From Puia sp. (GTDB lineage Bacteria > Bacteroidota > Bacteroidia > Chitinophagales > Chitinophagaceae): a stretch of DNA of 64,000 nt. Positions 29,828 through 38,630 of the stretch are shown piece after piece. The position numbers and the translations under genes are program-made. How positions within the stretch are numbered: position 1 is the first letter of the stretch; every line of letters starts with the position of its first letter. The notes under the pieces were generated by a model that was not told the origin of the DNA, did no database searches, and saw only the letters and a program-made list of their open reading frames with translations. The stretch covers positions 186,001 through 250,000 of the forward strand of contig JARLGZ010000269.1 in NCBI GenBank assembly GCA_031292515.1, written 5' to 3'.

Positions 29828-30771
29828 ACCCAATCTCTTGGCTTCAGGTACTCCACCAGCTCCGCCTCGGGGCTGCCGGCTTCAGGTTGGTAATTATAAA
29901 CCCAACGCGCCCTCGGCGGAAGGCTCATCAGGATGCTCTCCGTTCTGCCGTTCGTTTTTAAGCCGAACAGGGTCCCCCGGTCATGGATCAGGTTGAATTC
30001 GACATACCGGCCCCGCCGGATCTCCTGCCATTCTTTTTCTCTTTCACCATAGGGCAGATCCTTTCTCCGCGCAGCAATGGGCAGATAGGCAGGTAGAAAA
30101 GCATGCCCGTTGGCTTGTTGAAAGGAGAAGAGTCTTTCGGCCTCGGACGCGTCCTTCGGTCTCAGGTAATCATAGAAAACGCCACCGATGCCCCGGGCCT
30201 CACGATTCCGGTGCTTGTTGACAAAATACTCATCGCAATGCTGTTTGTATTTCGGATAGAGCTCCTCGCCAAAGGGATCCATCGCGGCTTTCAGGGTCCG
30301 GTGAAAATGCCTGCCGTCCTCTTTAAAAAGGTAATAGGGAGTAAGATCGGATCCGCCGCCGAACCAGCTGTCCACCCTCGAGCCATCCCGTCCGTATAAT
30401 TCAAAATAACGCCAGTTGGCATGTACCGTTGGAAGATAAGGGTTCCGGGGATGGATCACCAGGGAAAGACCACATGCGAAGAAACGGCTGTCGCCGACAC
30501 CGAATGCCTGTTGCATCGCTACCGGCAATTCCCCATACACCGCGGAGCTGTTGACACCGCCTTTTTCAAAGACCTTCCCGTCCTCTATGACTTTCGAAAG
30601 GCCACCCCCGCCTTCCGGTCTGTCCCAACGGTCTTCCACGAATTTCGCTTTTCCGTCCATTTGCTCCAGCGATCCGCAGATCTCATCCTGCAACTGCAGC
30701 ACGAATTGTTGCCATCTGTCTTTCATCGCCGTATGGCCGGCGCCGCTGATATCTTTGTTTTTTACGATCAT
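29818..30771 (-). CDS. hemF: Oxygen-dependent coproporphyrinogen III oxidase
   Basis: 'GVNSSAVYGELP', 'SLVIHPRNPYLPTVHANWRYFE', 'WFGGGSDLTPYYLFKEDGRHFH', 'EFNLIHDRGTLFGLKTNGRTESILMSLPPRARWVY'. Confidence 0.97.
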   Translation of the reverse strand: MIVKNKDISGAGHTAMKDRWQQFVLQLQDEICGSLEQMDGKAKFVEDRWDRPEGGGGLSKVIEDGKVFEKGGVNSSAVYGELPVAMQQAFGVGDSRFFACGLSLVIHPRNPYLPTVHANWRYFELYGRDGSRVDSWFGGGSDLTPYYLFKEDGRHFHRTLKAAMDPFGEELYPKYKQHCDEYFVNKHRNREARGIGGVFYDYLRPKDASEAERLFSFQQANGHAFLPAYLPIAARRKDLPYGEREKEWQEIRRGRYVEFNLIHDRGTLFGLKTNGRTESILMSLPPRARWVYNYQPEAGSPEAELVEYLKPRDWVSE

Positions 30772-30774
30772 GTG

Positions 30775-31812
30775 TTAGCTTTTCAGGAAATCCAGCAAAG
30801 GAACGATAAATGACTGGAATGCTTCGACGTGAGGTACATGGCCGACATTTTCCAGCTCGACCAGTCTGGAGTTTTTGATGGCGGCGTGCGTCTTCTTACC
30901 CAGCTCGGGGTAATTGCCCAAGGTCTTTTTTACCTCATCGCTCACCAGCCCTTTCCCGATGGCCGTCCGGTCCAGTTGACCGATGATCAGCAGGGTAGGA
31001 GCCTGTATCGCGGGGAACTCATAACACACCGGTTGGGTGAAGATCATATCATAGGTCAGCGCCGAATTCCACGCCATACGGGCATATTCGGGGCTCAGCG
31101 TCCATCCGGCGATAATATTTACCCACTGGTCGTAAGACGGATCCCAGGTGCCGTGAAAATAGTTGTCCAGCATATATTTTTTAAGGGACGCGGGAGTCTG
31201 TTTTAATTCGGAGTTGTACCAGGCCTCGACGGGCTGGTAGGGGACTTTTAATTTCCAATCCTCGAGCCCGATCGGGTCTTCCAGGATGAATTTCTCCACG
31301 CTGCCGGGATACATCAGCGCAAAGCGGGTAGCCAGCATTCCTCCCATGGAATGACCGAGGATGGCCACTTTCCCGATGCCCAGGCTGTCGAGTATGGCCT
31401 TTGTGTTACGTGCAAGCAGCTGGAAGGAATATTGTATCGAATGGGGCTTGGAGGACTTGCCGAACCCCACCTGGTCGGGCAGGATGACCCGGTAGCCGTT
31501 TTCCGCAAGGACCCTGGCAGTCTGCCCCCAATACGCCGCACAGAAGTTCTTGCCATGCAAAAGGACGACCGTATGACCATTTGCGTGCCCGGGCTCTACG
31601 TCCATATAGGCCATTTCCAGGGCCTCGTTCTGTATATTCAGGGTGATATAGTGTACCGGGTAAGGGTATTCGTAATTTTCGAGACAAAGCCCCAACGCCA
31701 CAGGCCGGTCCGCGAGGGATGAGGTCGTCTGTCCGTTTGCGGTAATAAAAGCATTAAAAGATAAAATAGCCAGGGAAAAACCCAGAAGCCGGGAAGAGGA
31801 TATCTTTTTCAT
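30775..31812 (-). CDS. Alpha/beta hydrolase, secreted
   Basis: Signal peptide 'MKKISSSRLLGFSLAILSFNAFITANGQ', nucleophile elbow 'ILGHSMGGMLA', 'LLIIGQLDRT', 'VENVGHVPHVEAFQSF'. Confidence 0.88.
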   Translation of the reverse strand: MKKISSSRLLGFSLAILSFNAFITANGQTTSSLADRPVALGLCLENYEYPYPVHYITLNIQNEALEMAYMDVEPGHANGHTVVLLHGKNFCAAYWGQTARVLAENGYRVILPDQVGFGKSSKPHSIQYSFQLLARNTKAILDSLGIGKVAILGHSMGGMLATRFALMYPGSVEKFILEDPIGLEDWKLKVPYQPVEAWYNSELKQTPASLKKYMLDNYFHGTWDPSYDQWVNIIAGWTLSPEYARMAWNSALTYDMIFTQPVCYEFPAIQAPTLLIIGQLDRTAIGKGLVSDEVKKTLGNYPELGKKTHAAIKNSRLVELENVGHVPHVEAFQSFIVPLLDFLKS

Positions 31813-31875
31813 ATTTTTTCTTTTATCGATCACTGCAAGACCCGGGCCCGCTCCTGACTCCGGTCAGTCGGCGGA

Positions 31876-32913
31876 TTATTGCCTCCGCTTATACTCTTTT
31901 ACCGTATCCACAAACGCCCTGGCGTGATCCACCGGCGTACTGGGCAGGATGCCATGCCCCAGGTTGGCGATATGGTGGTGTCCTTCGAAAGCTTCCAGCA
32001 TGGCCGCTGCTTCTTCCCGGATAGCAGGAATGGGCGCCAGCAGTTTTGCCGGGTCGAAATTGCCCTGCAAAGTGACGGCATCCCCCGCCAGCCGGCGGGC
32101 CATCGCCGGTTTTATACACCAGTCGATACCCAAACCATGCGCGCCGGTCGCCGCCATCCCTTCCAACGAATGCCAGGCTCCTTTGGCAAAGATGATCGTA
32201 AGCACCTCTTCTTTAAGGGCCGACACGATCTGGCGGATATAACGAAGCGAAATATTTTCAAAATCCTCCGGCCCCAGCAGACCGCCCCAGGAATCGAAAA
32301 TTTGCACCACGTCTGCCCCGGCCCTGACCTGACCCTTGAGATAGGCAATCGTAGTATCCGTGATCATTTGCAAAAGCCGGTGGGCAGCATCGGGTTGCGT
32401 GTAGCAGAATACCTTGGCCTCGTCAAATGTTTTTGAACCCTTGCCCTGTACCATGTAACACAAAAGTGTAAAGGGCGCTCCGGCAAAACCGATCAGCGGC
32501 ACCCTGCCATCGAGGGTCTTTTTGGTCAGCCGCAGCGCGTCGAAGACATAGCCGAGTTCCTCCTCTACATCAGGCACATGCAGCTTCCCGAGATCATTGT
32601 AATGTTTTATGGGATCGGGGAGAAGAGGGCCCTTGCCTTCGACCATTTGCACCTCCATGCCCATAGCCTGCGGGACGACGAGGATATCGGAGAAGATGAT
32701 GGCGGCGTCCACCCCAACCTGCTCGACAGGCTGCACGGTGATCTCCGTCGCCAGCTCCGGGATCCGGCATCGCTCAAAAAAAGAATATTTTTCCTTCAGC
32801 TTCATATAATCCGGCAGATATCTGCCGGCCTGCCGCATCATCCATACCGGCGGCCGCTCCGTGGCTTGTCCCCGTAAAGTCCGTAATAACAAATCGTTTT
32901 TCAGTATGCTCAT
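31876..32913 (-). CDS. hemE: Uroporphyrinogen decarboxylase
   Basis: 'RPPVWMMRQAGRYLPDYMKLKEKYSFFERCRIPELATEITVQPV', 'NLGHGILPSTPVDHARAFVDTVKEY'. Confidence 0.97.
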   Translation of the reverse strand: MSILKNDLLLRTLRGQATERPPVWMMRQAGRYLPDYMKLKEKYSFFERCRIPELATEITVQPVEQVGVDAAIIFSDILVVPQAMGMEVQMVEGKGPLLPDPIKHYNDLGKLHVPDVEEELGYVFDALRLTKKTLDGRVPLIGFAGAPFTLLCYMVQGKGSKTFDEAKVFCYTQPDAAHRLLQMITDTTIAYLKGQVRAGADVVQIFDSWGGLLGPEDFENISLRYIRQIVSALKEEVLTIIFAKGAWHSLEGMAATGAHGLGIDWCIKPAMARRLAGDAVTLQGNFDPAKLLAPIPAIREEAAAMLEAFEGHHHIANLGHGILPSTPVDHARAFVDTVKEYKRRQ

Positions 32914-32925
32914 ATTGATGCCCGC

Positions 32926-33687
32926 TTATATTTTCGTAAAAAATTCGATGGCCTGACCGATCAGTATTTCCTTGGCAGGCGATTCACCGATGATCACCCG
33001 GTTAGAACTATGTTTCCTGACAGCGGCGGCAGTGGTAGCGCCGATGGCAAAAAGTACGGTTCCTTCAGGCAGCTGGTTAGCCGGGAAGAAACTATCTACC
33101 GCACTGGGGCTGAAGAACAGGATACCATCGTATCGTCTTTCCAGTGTGCGGGCCATCCTGATCGTCTTGTAGACCACGATTTCCGTAACCGGGACCGAAT
33201 TTTCCCGGAGCCGGTCGGGGAGTTCGTCCCTGCGCTGATCTCCGCAGAAGAAAATCACTTCCGGAAAACCTTCCGAATCTCCTCTTCCCCTGCTGTCCTC
33301 CCGAAAATGGGTAAGGATCGTTTCCGCAAGAGACAGGGCGGAATCTGCGGTTCCTGCGATCGCCGGCTCACCGAAATACCGGATCACACGCTGCCGGGTC
33401 GCCTGGCCGATACAGAAAATCCGCCAGCCGGCCCCGGAACGGCTTCCGTCGGGAAGCCCGCTGATACGGTTCGCCACCGCATCCACCGCATTCATGCTGG
33501 TGAAGACGATCGTTGCAGGCATGCGACTAAGATCGGCTAGTCTCAGATCCGCCGCTTCGTCGCCAGGAATGGGCTCGGTCTCGATAAAAGAGACTGCCTC
33601 CAGGAAGATCCCTTTTTCGGCAGCCAGGGCCACCCATCCGGCATCCACCGGCCGGGTCGATAATAGTGTGATCTTATTTTCCTGCAT
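32926..33687 (-). CDS. hemD: Uroporphyrinogen-III synthase
   Basis: HemD-like fold 'TIVFTSMNAVDAVANRI...GILFFSPSAVDSFFPANQLPEGTVLFAIGATTAAAVRKH'; between hemE and hemC. Confidence 0.85.
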   Translation of the reverse strand: MQENKITLLSTRPVDAGWVALAAEKGIFLEAVSFIETEPIPGDEAADLRLADLSRMPATIVFTSMNAVDAVANRISGLPDGSRSGAGWRIFCIGQATRQRVIRYFGEPAIAGTADSALSLAETILTHFREDSRGRGDSEGFPEVIFFCGDQRRDELPDRLRENSVPVTEIVVYKTIRMARTLERRYDGILFFSPSAVDSFFPANQLPEGTVLFAIGATTAAAVRKHSSNRVIIGESPAKEILIGQAIEFFTKI

Positions 33688-34597
33688 TCCTTATGGTGTC
33701 CGCTATTTCCTGTCCTCCCAATGATAATATTTCTTCCGCAGCCGTCCTGCCTGTATAGTCCGCTTTTTCAACAGGCATCACCTTCTCTATTTCCACCTTC
33801 CGGCTTCCATCCACCGACAGGATACTTCCCCGGAAATAGAGCTCCGGTCCCCCGATTTCCGCAAGCGCACTGATCGGGGCGGTACACCCACCCTGTAAAC
33901 CCCTCAGAAAATCCCGCTCGATCTTCGTACAGAGTTCGGTTTCGGAATCGTTGAAAGGGCGGCAGGCATTCCGGGAAAGTTCGTCTCCTTCCCTGCAAAC
34001 GACCAGGATGGCTCCCTGGGCGGGCGCCGGCAGCATCCAGTCGAGAACCCTGCTTTTTTCCGGCCGCAGACCGATACGCTCAAGACCCGCTTGTGCGAAA
34101 ATGGCGGCATCCCAGTCTTCCTCCTGTAATTTTCTAAGCCGGGTATTAACATTGCCCCTGAGATTATGGATCCTGTGCGCCGGATATTTATGCAGCCACT
34201 GCGCCTTTCTGCGTATGCTGCTTGTCGCAATGGAGGCCTCCTGGTTCTTATCCAGGAGAAACCCGGTATCCGTCTTGAAGACGAGCAGATCGTTTACAAC
34301 CCCCCTTTTCAAGACGGCGGCGGGCGTAATGCCGCCGGGTAATTGCGTGGGAACGTCTTTCATCGAGTGGACCGCGAGATCGATCCTGCCTTTGAGCAGG
34401 GCAATATCCAGGCTCCTGGTAAAAATTCCCTGTACCCCCATTTCGTAGAGAGGAGTGCGCAAGTCTATATCACCTTCACTTTTTATATATTCGAGTTCGG
34501 CCGCATGACCATGCTCCTCCAACAGCCCTTTGACCTGCTCGGCCTGCCAGACAGCCAGCTGACTTTCTCGGGTGCCTATCCGGATGATTTTTTCCAT
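33674..34597 (-). CDS. hemC: Hydroxymethylbilane synthase
   Basis: 'IRIGTRESQLAVWQAEQVKGLLEE', 'GRIDLAVHSMKDVPTQLP', 'LRGLQGGCTAPISALAEI'. Confidence 0.97.
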   Translation of the reverse strand: MEKIIRIGTRESQLAVWQAEQVKGLLEEHGHAAELEYIKSEGDIDLRTPLYEMGVQGIFTRSLDIALLKGRIDLAVHSMKDVPTQLPGGITPAAVLKRGVVNDLLVFKTDTGFLLDKNQEASIATSSIRRKAQWLHKYPAHRIHNLRGNVNTRLRKLQEEDWDAAIFAQAGLERIGLRPEKSRVLDWMLPAPAQGAILVVCREGDELSRNACRPFNDSETELCTKIERDFLRGLQGGCTAPISALAEIGGPELYFRGSILSVDGSRKVEIEKVMPVEKADYTGRTAAEEILSLGGQEIADTIRNAGK

Positions 34598-34603
34598 GAG
34601 AGA

Positions 34604-35842
34604 TTAATTGGCTCCTGGTCCGATGAATTCGTTGATCGCTTCGATATAGTGGCAACCCCGCTTGTTGTGCTGGCGCATCTTAAATGCCATGCCGTTGATT
34701 ACCCGCTGGATCTTCTCTTCGGCATCAGGCCTTGCCGGCAGATTATTTTCGGGGGTGTAAAAGAACAGGGGGCAGGAATGAATCTCGTTAAGCTTTGTCT
34801 TGACCGCCTTAAGGACGGGAACATGCTTACGCATATCGTGCCACTCCATGAACTCGGCGATATGACCGGAAATGATGGCCCGGGCCTTTGGGACTTCTGC
34901 TTCCCTTTTCTGAAGCGTCTCGTCCTTCATGCGCGATAGCTCATCGACGTTCACCAAGGAGATGTTGGGCAGTTCCCTGGCCGTCAACTCTACGTTATAG
35001 GGAATGGACAGGTCGATGATCAGTTTATCTCCCTTATCCTGGAGATGGGAGCGCAGAAGGGTAGGCTCCGTGGCGTTGGTAGCCACCAGGATGATGTCCG
35101 AAGCATGAATATATTCGGAGAGCCTGTCAAAGGATGCATGACTTACGCCTGCTTCTTCGGCCAGTTCCCGGGCTTTTTCGTGGGTGCGGTTGATCAGGGT
35201 GATATTCTTTGTTTCCAGATAGTCGATCAGGTTGCGGCAGGTATTCCGGCCGATCTTTCCGATCCCGATCAACAGGATCTTCTTGTCCGCGATCGAAGAT
35301 ATTTTCTCCTTTATGTATTGTATGGCCGCAAAGGAAACCGAGACGGTACCGCTGCTGAGCTCCGTTTGGTTCTTGATCGTCTTGGAAGATTGGAGTACGC
35401 AATTGACCAGCCTTTCCAGGAAGCTGCCGATAAATCCTCTCTCCCTGGAAAATTTCACCGCCTGCTTCAGCTGTCCCACGATCTCATAATCTCCCAGGAT
35501 CTGGGAATCAAGACCCGCGCCTACATTAAAAAGATGCTCTATGGCCTCACCGCCTTTCTTCACATAGGTCAGCTCCCTGAAATCCCGTCCCGTCCCGGCC
35601 GTCTGGGTGCAAAGCAGGTCTATCAGGTGGTCGGGCTCTTCCGCAAAACCATATATTTCCGTACGATTGCAGGTCGATAAAACAAACAGCTCATGCACGC
35701 CATGACCCGGGGCAAGACCCAGTATCTTCGAATATTGATCGCTATTGATGGCGAATTCTCCGCGTACACCGGCATCTGTCTTCTTGTAGTTTATTCCGGC
35801 TATGCAGAATTTCGATATGTCTGTGGGCTTATTACCGGTCAT
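34604..35842 (-). CDS. hemA: Glutamyl-tRNA reductase
   Basis: 'ELFVLSTCNRTEIYGFAEEPDHLIDLL', 'GLDSQILGDYEIVGQLKQAV'; start at 35842 supported by promoter-like TACATTTG at 35870-35877 (minus). Confidence 0.95.
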   Translation of the reverse strand: MTGNKPTDISKFCIAGINYKKTDAGVRGEFAINSDQYSKILGLAPGHGVHELFVLSTCNRTEIYGFAEEPDHLIDLLCTQTAGTGRDFRELTYVKKGGEAIEHLFNVGAGLDSQILGDYEIVGQLKQAVKFSRERGFIGSFLERLVNCVLQSSKTIKNQTELSSGTVSVSFAAIQYIKEKISSIADKKILLIGIGKIGRNTCRNLIDYLETKNITLINRTHEKARELAEEAGVSHASFDRLSEYIHASDIILVATNATEPTLLRSHLQDKGDKLIIDLSIPYNVELTARELPNISLVNVDELSRMKDETLQKREAEVPKARAIISGHIAEFMEWHDMRKHVPVLKAVKTKLNEIHSCPLFFYTPENNLPARPDAEEKIQRVINGMAFKMRQHNKRGCHYIEAINEFIGPGAN

Positions 35843-36075
35843 CTGGGTCGTGTATTTATGAATACATTGCAAATGTACTTGCAAGTCATTCTATAAACGA
35901 ATTTTTGGCCTCTCGGTCTGTCACCAGATTGTCATTTGTACACCTGCTTTCAATCAGGACCACACCTGACTTCCGTAGGTTATGGAAACTTTATCTCCCG
36001 GGAGTGGTTATTAGACTATAAATTTGGAGATCGAACCGACTGTTTTTTCGGATAGTTTTCCTTTATATATAAAAT

Positions 36076-37095
36076 ATGACAAACACGAGCAAGCGAGGCA
36101 TCCTTTTAATGAATCTTGGGTCTCCGGATTCGACGGAAACCAGGGACGTTCATAAATACCTGATGCAATTTCTGATGGATGGCCGGGTTATCGACTATCC
36201 TTATCTTTTCAGGAAAATACTCGTGGGAGGCATCATCGTCCCCTTCAGGGCCGCCAAGTCTGCGGAAGCCTACAAGACCATCTGGACAAAAGAAGGCTCG
36301 CCGCTGATCGTCCTCACCAGGCAACTGCAACAGGCCCTGCAGCAACAGGTCGGAGAACCGGTGGAAATAGCCATGCGATATGGCAGTCCTTCGATGGACG
36401 AAGGATTCAGCCGCCTGCTGGAAAGATGCCCGGACCTGGAAGAAGTGCTGGCCATCCCCCTGTATCCGCATTATGCGATGTCTTCCTATGAGACGGCGGT
36501 AGCCCATGCCAGGGAGGTCCACCGGAAAAACAAATACTCATTCCGCCTCGACTTTGTTCCGCCTTATTATAAAGAACCCCATTATCTGCATGCCCTCAGC
36601 GAAAACATACGCCCCTACCTGGAGCAGGAATATGATCACCTCCTCTTCAGCTACCACGGTGTTCCGGGAAGACATATAAAGAAGAGCGATCCGACCGGTT
36701 CTCATTGCCTGCTATCGCCGGATTGCTGCACTATCGCATCCCCGGCACATGCCACCTGCTATCGCCATCAATGCTTTACAACCACCCGCGAAGTCGTTGC
36801 CCGGCTGGGTGTACCCGCCGCTAAATACAGCATCTCCTTTCAGTCACGCCTGGGAAAAGGATGGCTCGAACCCTTCACGGATATCAGGTTGGAAGAGATG
36901 CCGAAAGAAGGAATAAAGAAATTGCTGATCGTATGCCCGGCTTTTGTAAGCGACTGTCTCGAAACGCTCGAAGAGATCGATATCCGGGGGCGTGAGTCAT
37001 TCCTGGGTGCCGGTGGCGAAACATATACCATGATTCCCTGTCTGAACACGCACCCATTGTGGGTCGAAACGCTGGCGGGATGGACGAAGAAGTGA
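36076..37095 (+). CDS. hemH: Ferrochelatase
   Basis: 'RGILLMNLGSPDSTETRDVHKYLMQFLMDGRVIDYP', 'LLFSYHGVPGRHIKKSDPTGSHC', 'SFQSRLGKGWLEPFTD'. Confidence 0.97.
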   Translation: MTNTSKRGILLMNLGSPDSTETRDVHKYLMQFLMDGRVIDYPYLFRKILVGGIIVPFRAAKSAEAYKTIWTKEGSPLIVLTRQLQQALQQQVGEPVEIAMRYGSPSMDEGFSRLLERCPDLEEVLAIPLYPHYAMSSYETAVAHAREVHRKNKYSFRLDFVPPYYKEPHYLHALSENIRPYLEQEYDHLLFSYHGVPGRHIKKSDPTGSHCLLSPDCCTIASPAHATCYRHQCFTTTREVVARLGVPAAKYSISFQSRLGKGWLEPFTDIRLEEMPKEGIKKLLIVCPAFVSDCLETLEEIDIRGRESFLGAGGETYTMIPCLNTHPLWVETLAGWTKK

Positions 37096-37173
37096 GTGGT
37101 GAATGGTCAGTGGTGAGTATTGGTCAGCCCTATATAAGTCATGAAACCTTTATAAAGTCCCTCACCACTCACG
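37091..37173. repeat. Dispersed stop-abutting repeat, copy C (hemH-hemJ gap)
   Basis: GTGAGTGGTGA (37092-37102) perfect inverted match to TCACCACTCAC (37162-37172); begins at hemH TGA stop. Confidence 0.8.
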
Positions 37174-37188
37174 ATAAAAGCCACTGCT

Positions 37189-37716
37189 ATGTACAATTAT
37201 ATCAAAGCGCTGCACATCATTTTTATCATCACCTGGTTCAGCGGGTTGTTCTATATTGTCCGCCTGTTCATTTATAACGCGGAAGCGGCCGCGCGCCCCG
37301 AACCGGAAAAGGGCATTCTTCAAAAACAGTTCGCTACAATGATCAAACGCCTGTGGTGCATCATCACCTGGCCTTCGGCCATCCTCACCCTGATCTTCGG
37401 ACCCTGGATGCTATATTTGATGGGCTCCGTTCCCACCTGGCTCTGGATAAAATTATCCTTTGTAGCGGGACTCTATCTGTATCATTTTTCATTGCAGATT
37501 ATCTTCAAACAGCAAATGGCGGGGAATTTCAAATACACTTCCCAGCAGTTACGTGTCTGGAACGAAATAGCCACCATCTTCATGGTGGCCATCGTAATGC
37601 TGGTGGTTGTAAAGCAGAATATGAGCTGGGCATGGGGCCTGGCCGGCTTGTTTATTTTTGTAATCCTGTTGATGAGCGCCGTTAAGATCTATAAATATTT
37701 CAGGACCCGGGGTTAA
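37189..37716 (+). CDS. hemJ: Protoporphyrinogen oxidase HemJ (CopD/UPF0093-like membrane protein)
   Basis: 'YIKALHIIFIITWFSGLFYIVRLFIYNAEA...LYHFSLQIIFKQQMAGNFKYTSQQLRVWNE'; adjacent to hemH. Confidence 0.88.
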   Translation: MYNYIKALHIIFIITWFSGLFYIVRLFIYNAEAAARPEPEKGILQKQFATMIKRLWCIITWPSAILTLIFGPWMLYLMGSVPTWLWIKLSFVAGLYLYHFSLQIIFKQQMAGNFKYTSQQLRVWNEIATIFMVAIVMLVVVKQNMSWAWGLAGLFIFVILLMSAVKIYKYFRTRG

Positions 37717-37818
37717 TCATCCATCTTTTTGCTTCTACCCGGTTTATTTGCAAATCATCATTTTACAGAAAAAATACCCCCACCGGCACCCTCCCCCCGG
37801 AACGACTGCCCCTTGCCG

Positions 37819-37848
37819 GCAACTCCTGAAAAAGCAACTCCTGAAAAA
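37819..37848. repeat. Perfect 15-bp tandem duplication
   Basis: GCAACTCCTGAAAAA x2. Confidence 0.85.
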
Positions 37849-37912
37849 GCCAATCCCGGAAGATAGACCCCGCTGGGCGCTCCCCCCGGATGGCATACAG
37901 GGCCGGAAATGG

Positions 37913-37938
37913 AAAAACCTCCCATAAAGGAGGTTTTT
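37913..37938. terminator. Rho-independent terminator downstream of hemJ
   Basis: AAAAACCTCC-CATAAA-GGAGGTTTTT perfect 10-bp stem. Confidence 0.75.
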
Positions 37939-38582
37939 ATCCGGGGTAAAAAGGAAGTTTTTTAGGAAACTGGCTTTCGGTCATTCCGGGCATTGGATAC
38001 AATAAAATGATGATCGGGTACTTGGAACTAAGCATACCGGGATTCTTGCAAACAGGTTCTTCCAGAGAAATATCAGAGATTAAAAACGGGTCGGCTACGG
38101 ATTGATAATTACGGCAGGACAAGGCTTGCCTTAGTGATGATTTCTTAGAATAAGAGTCTGTATAAGGTCGTGGTTGTAAGATAGTTGCGGTTGGGCCTTC
38201 AGTTATAAAAGGAAGGGGAGTAGGAATACCCCCCTTTTTAACCCCTAAACCCTAAACCGTAGAAAAACTTAATCATGAGTGCTCTTTAATCAAACCGTCT
38301 TAGCAATTGCAATCATGAAATTATTTATAAATAAATACTTATCGTAATATTTGATGTTCGATGACCGGTAAAAAGACCCATTTTCATCCTTCCGGTTTCG
38401 GAAAACTAAAACCCACAAATTATGCCAAACGCCGATAATGTGGATAAATGCCCCTTGCAGGAGCACTTTTTTGGAAGATTTTTGGGTCTTTTGGCAAAAC
38501 ATTAACAACCCGGCCGAGTATCCGGCAAAGAATGGTTGCCGTCTCTTCCCGGAATCTGTCTGATTTTACCCCTTATTTTTTG

Positions 38583-38590
38583 TAACTTTG
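38583..38590 (+). promoter_or_regulatory. Bacteroidota -7 promoter element for ileS
   Basis: TAACTTTG, 41 bp before the ileS ATG. Confidence 0.5.
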
Positions 38591-38630
38591 CACCCATTTT
38601 TAAGCGTGAGTTTTTATAATATTTTGGTAT

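Noticed and set aside
38245-38262. CCCTAAACCCTAAACC telomere-like repeat
   Set aside because: Only about two units; within chance and no chromosome-end context.
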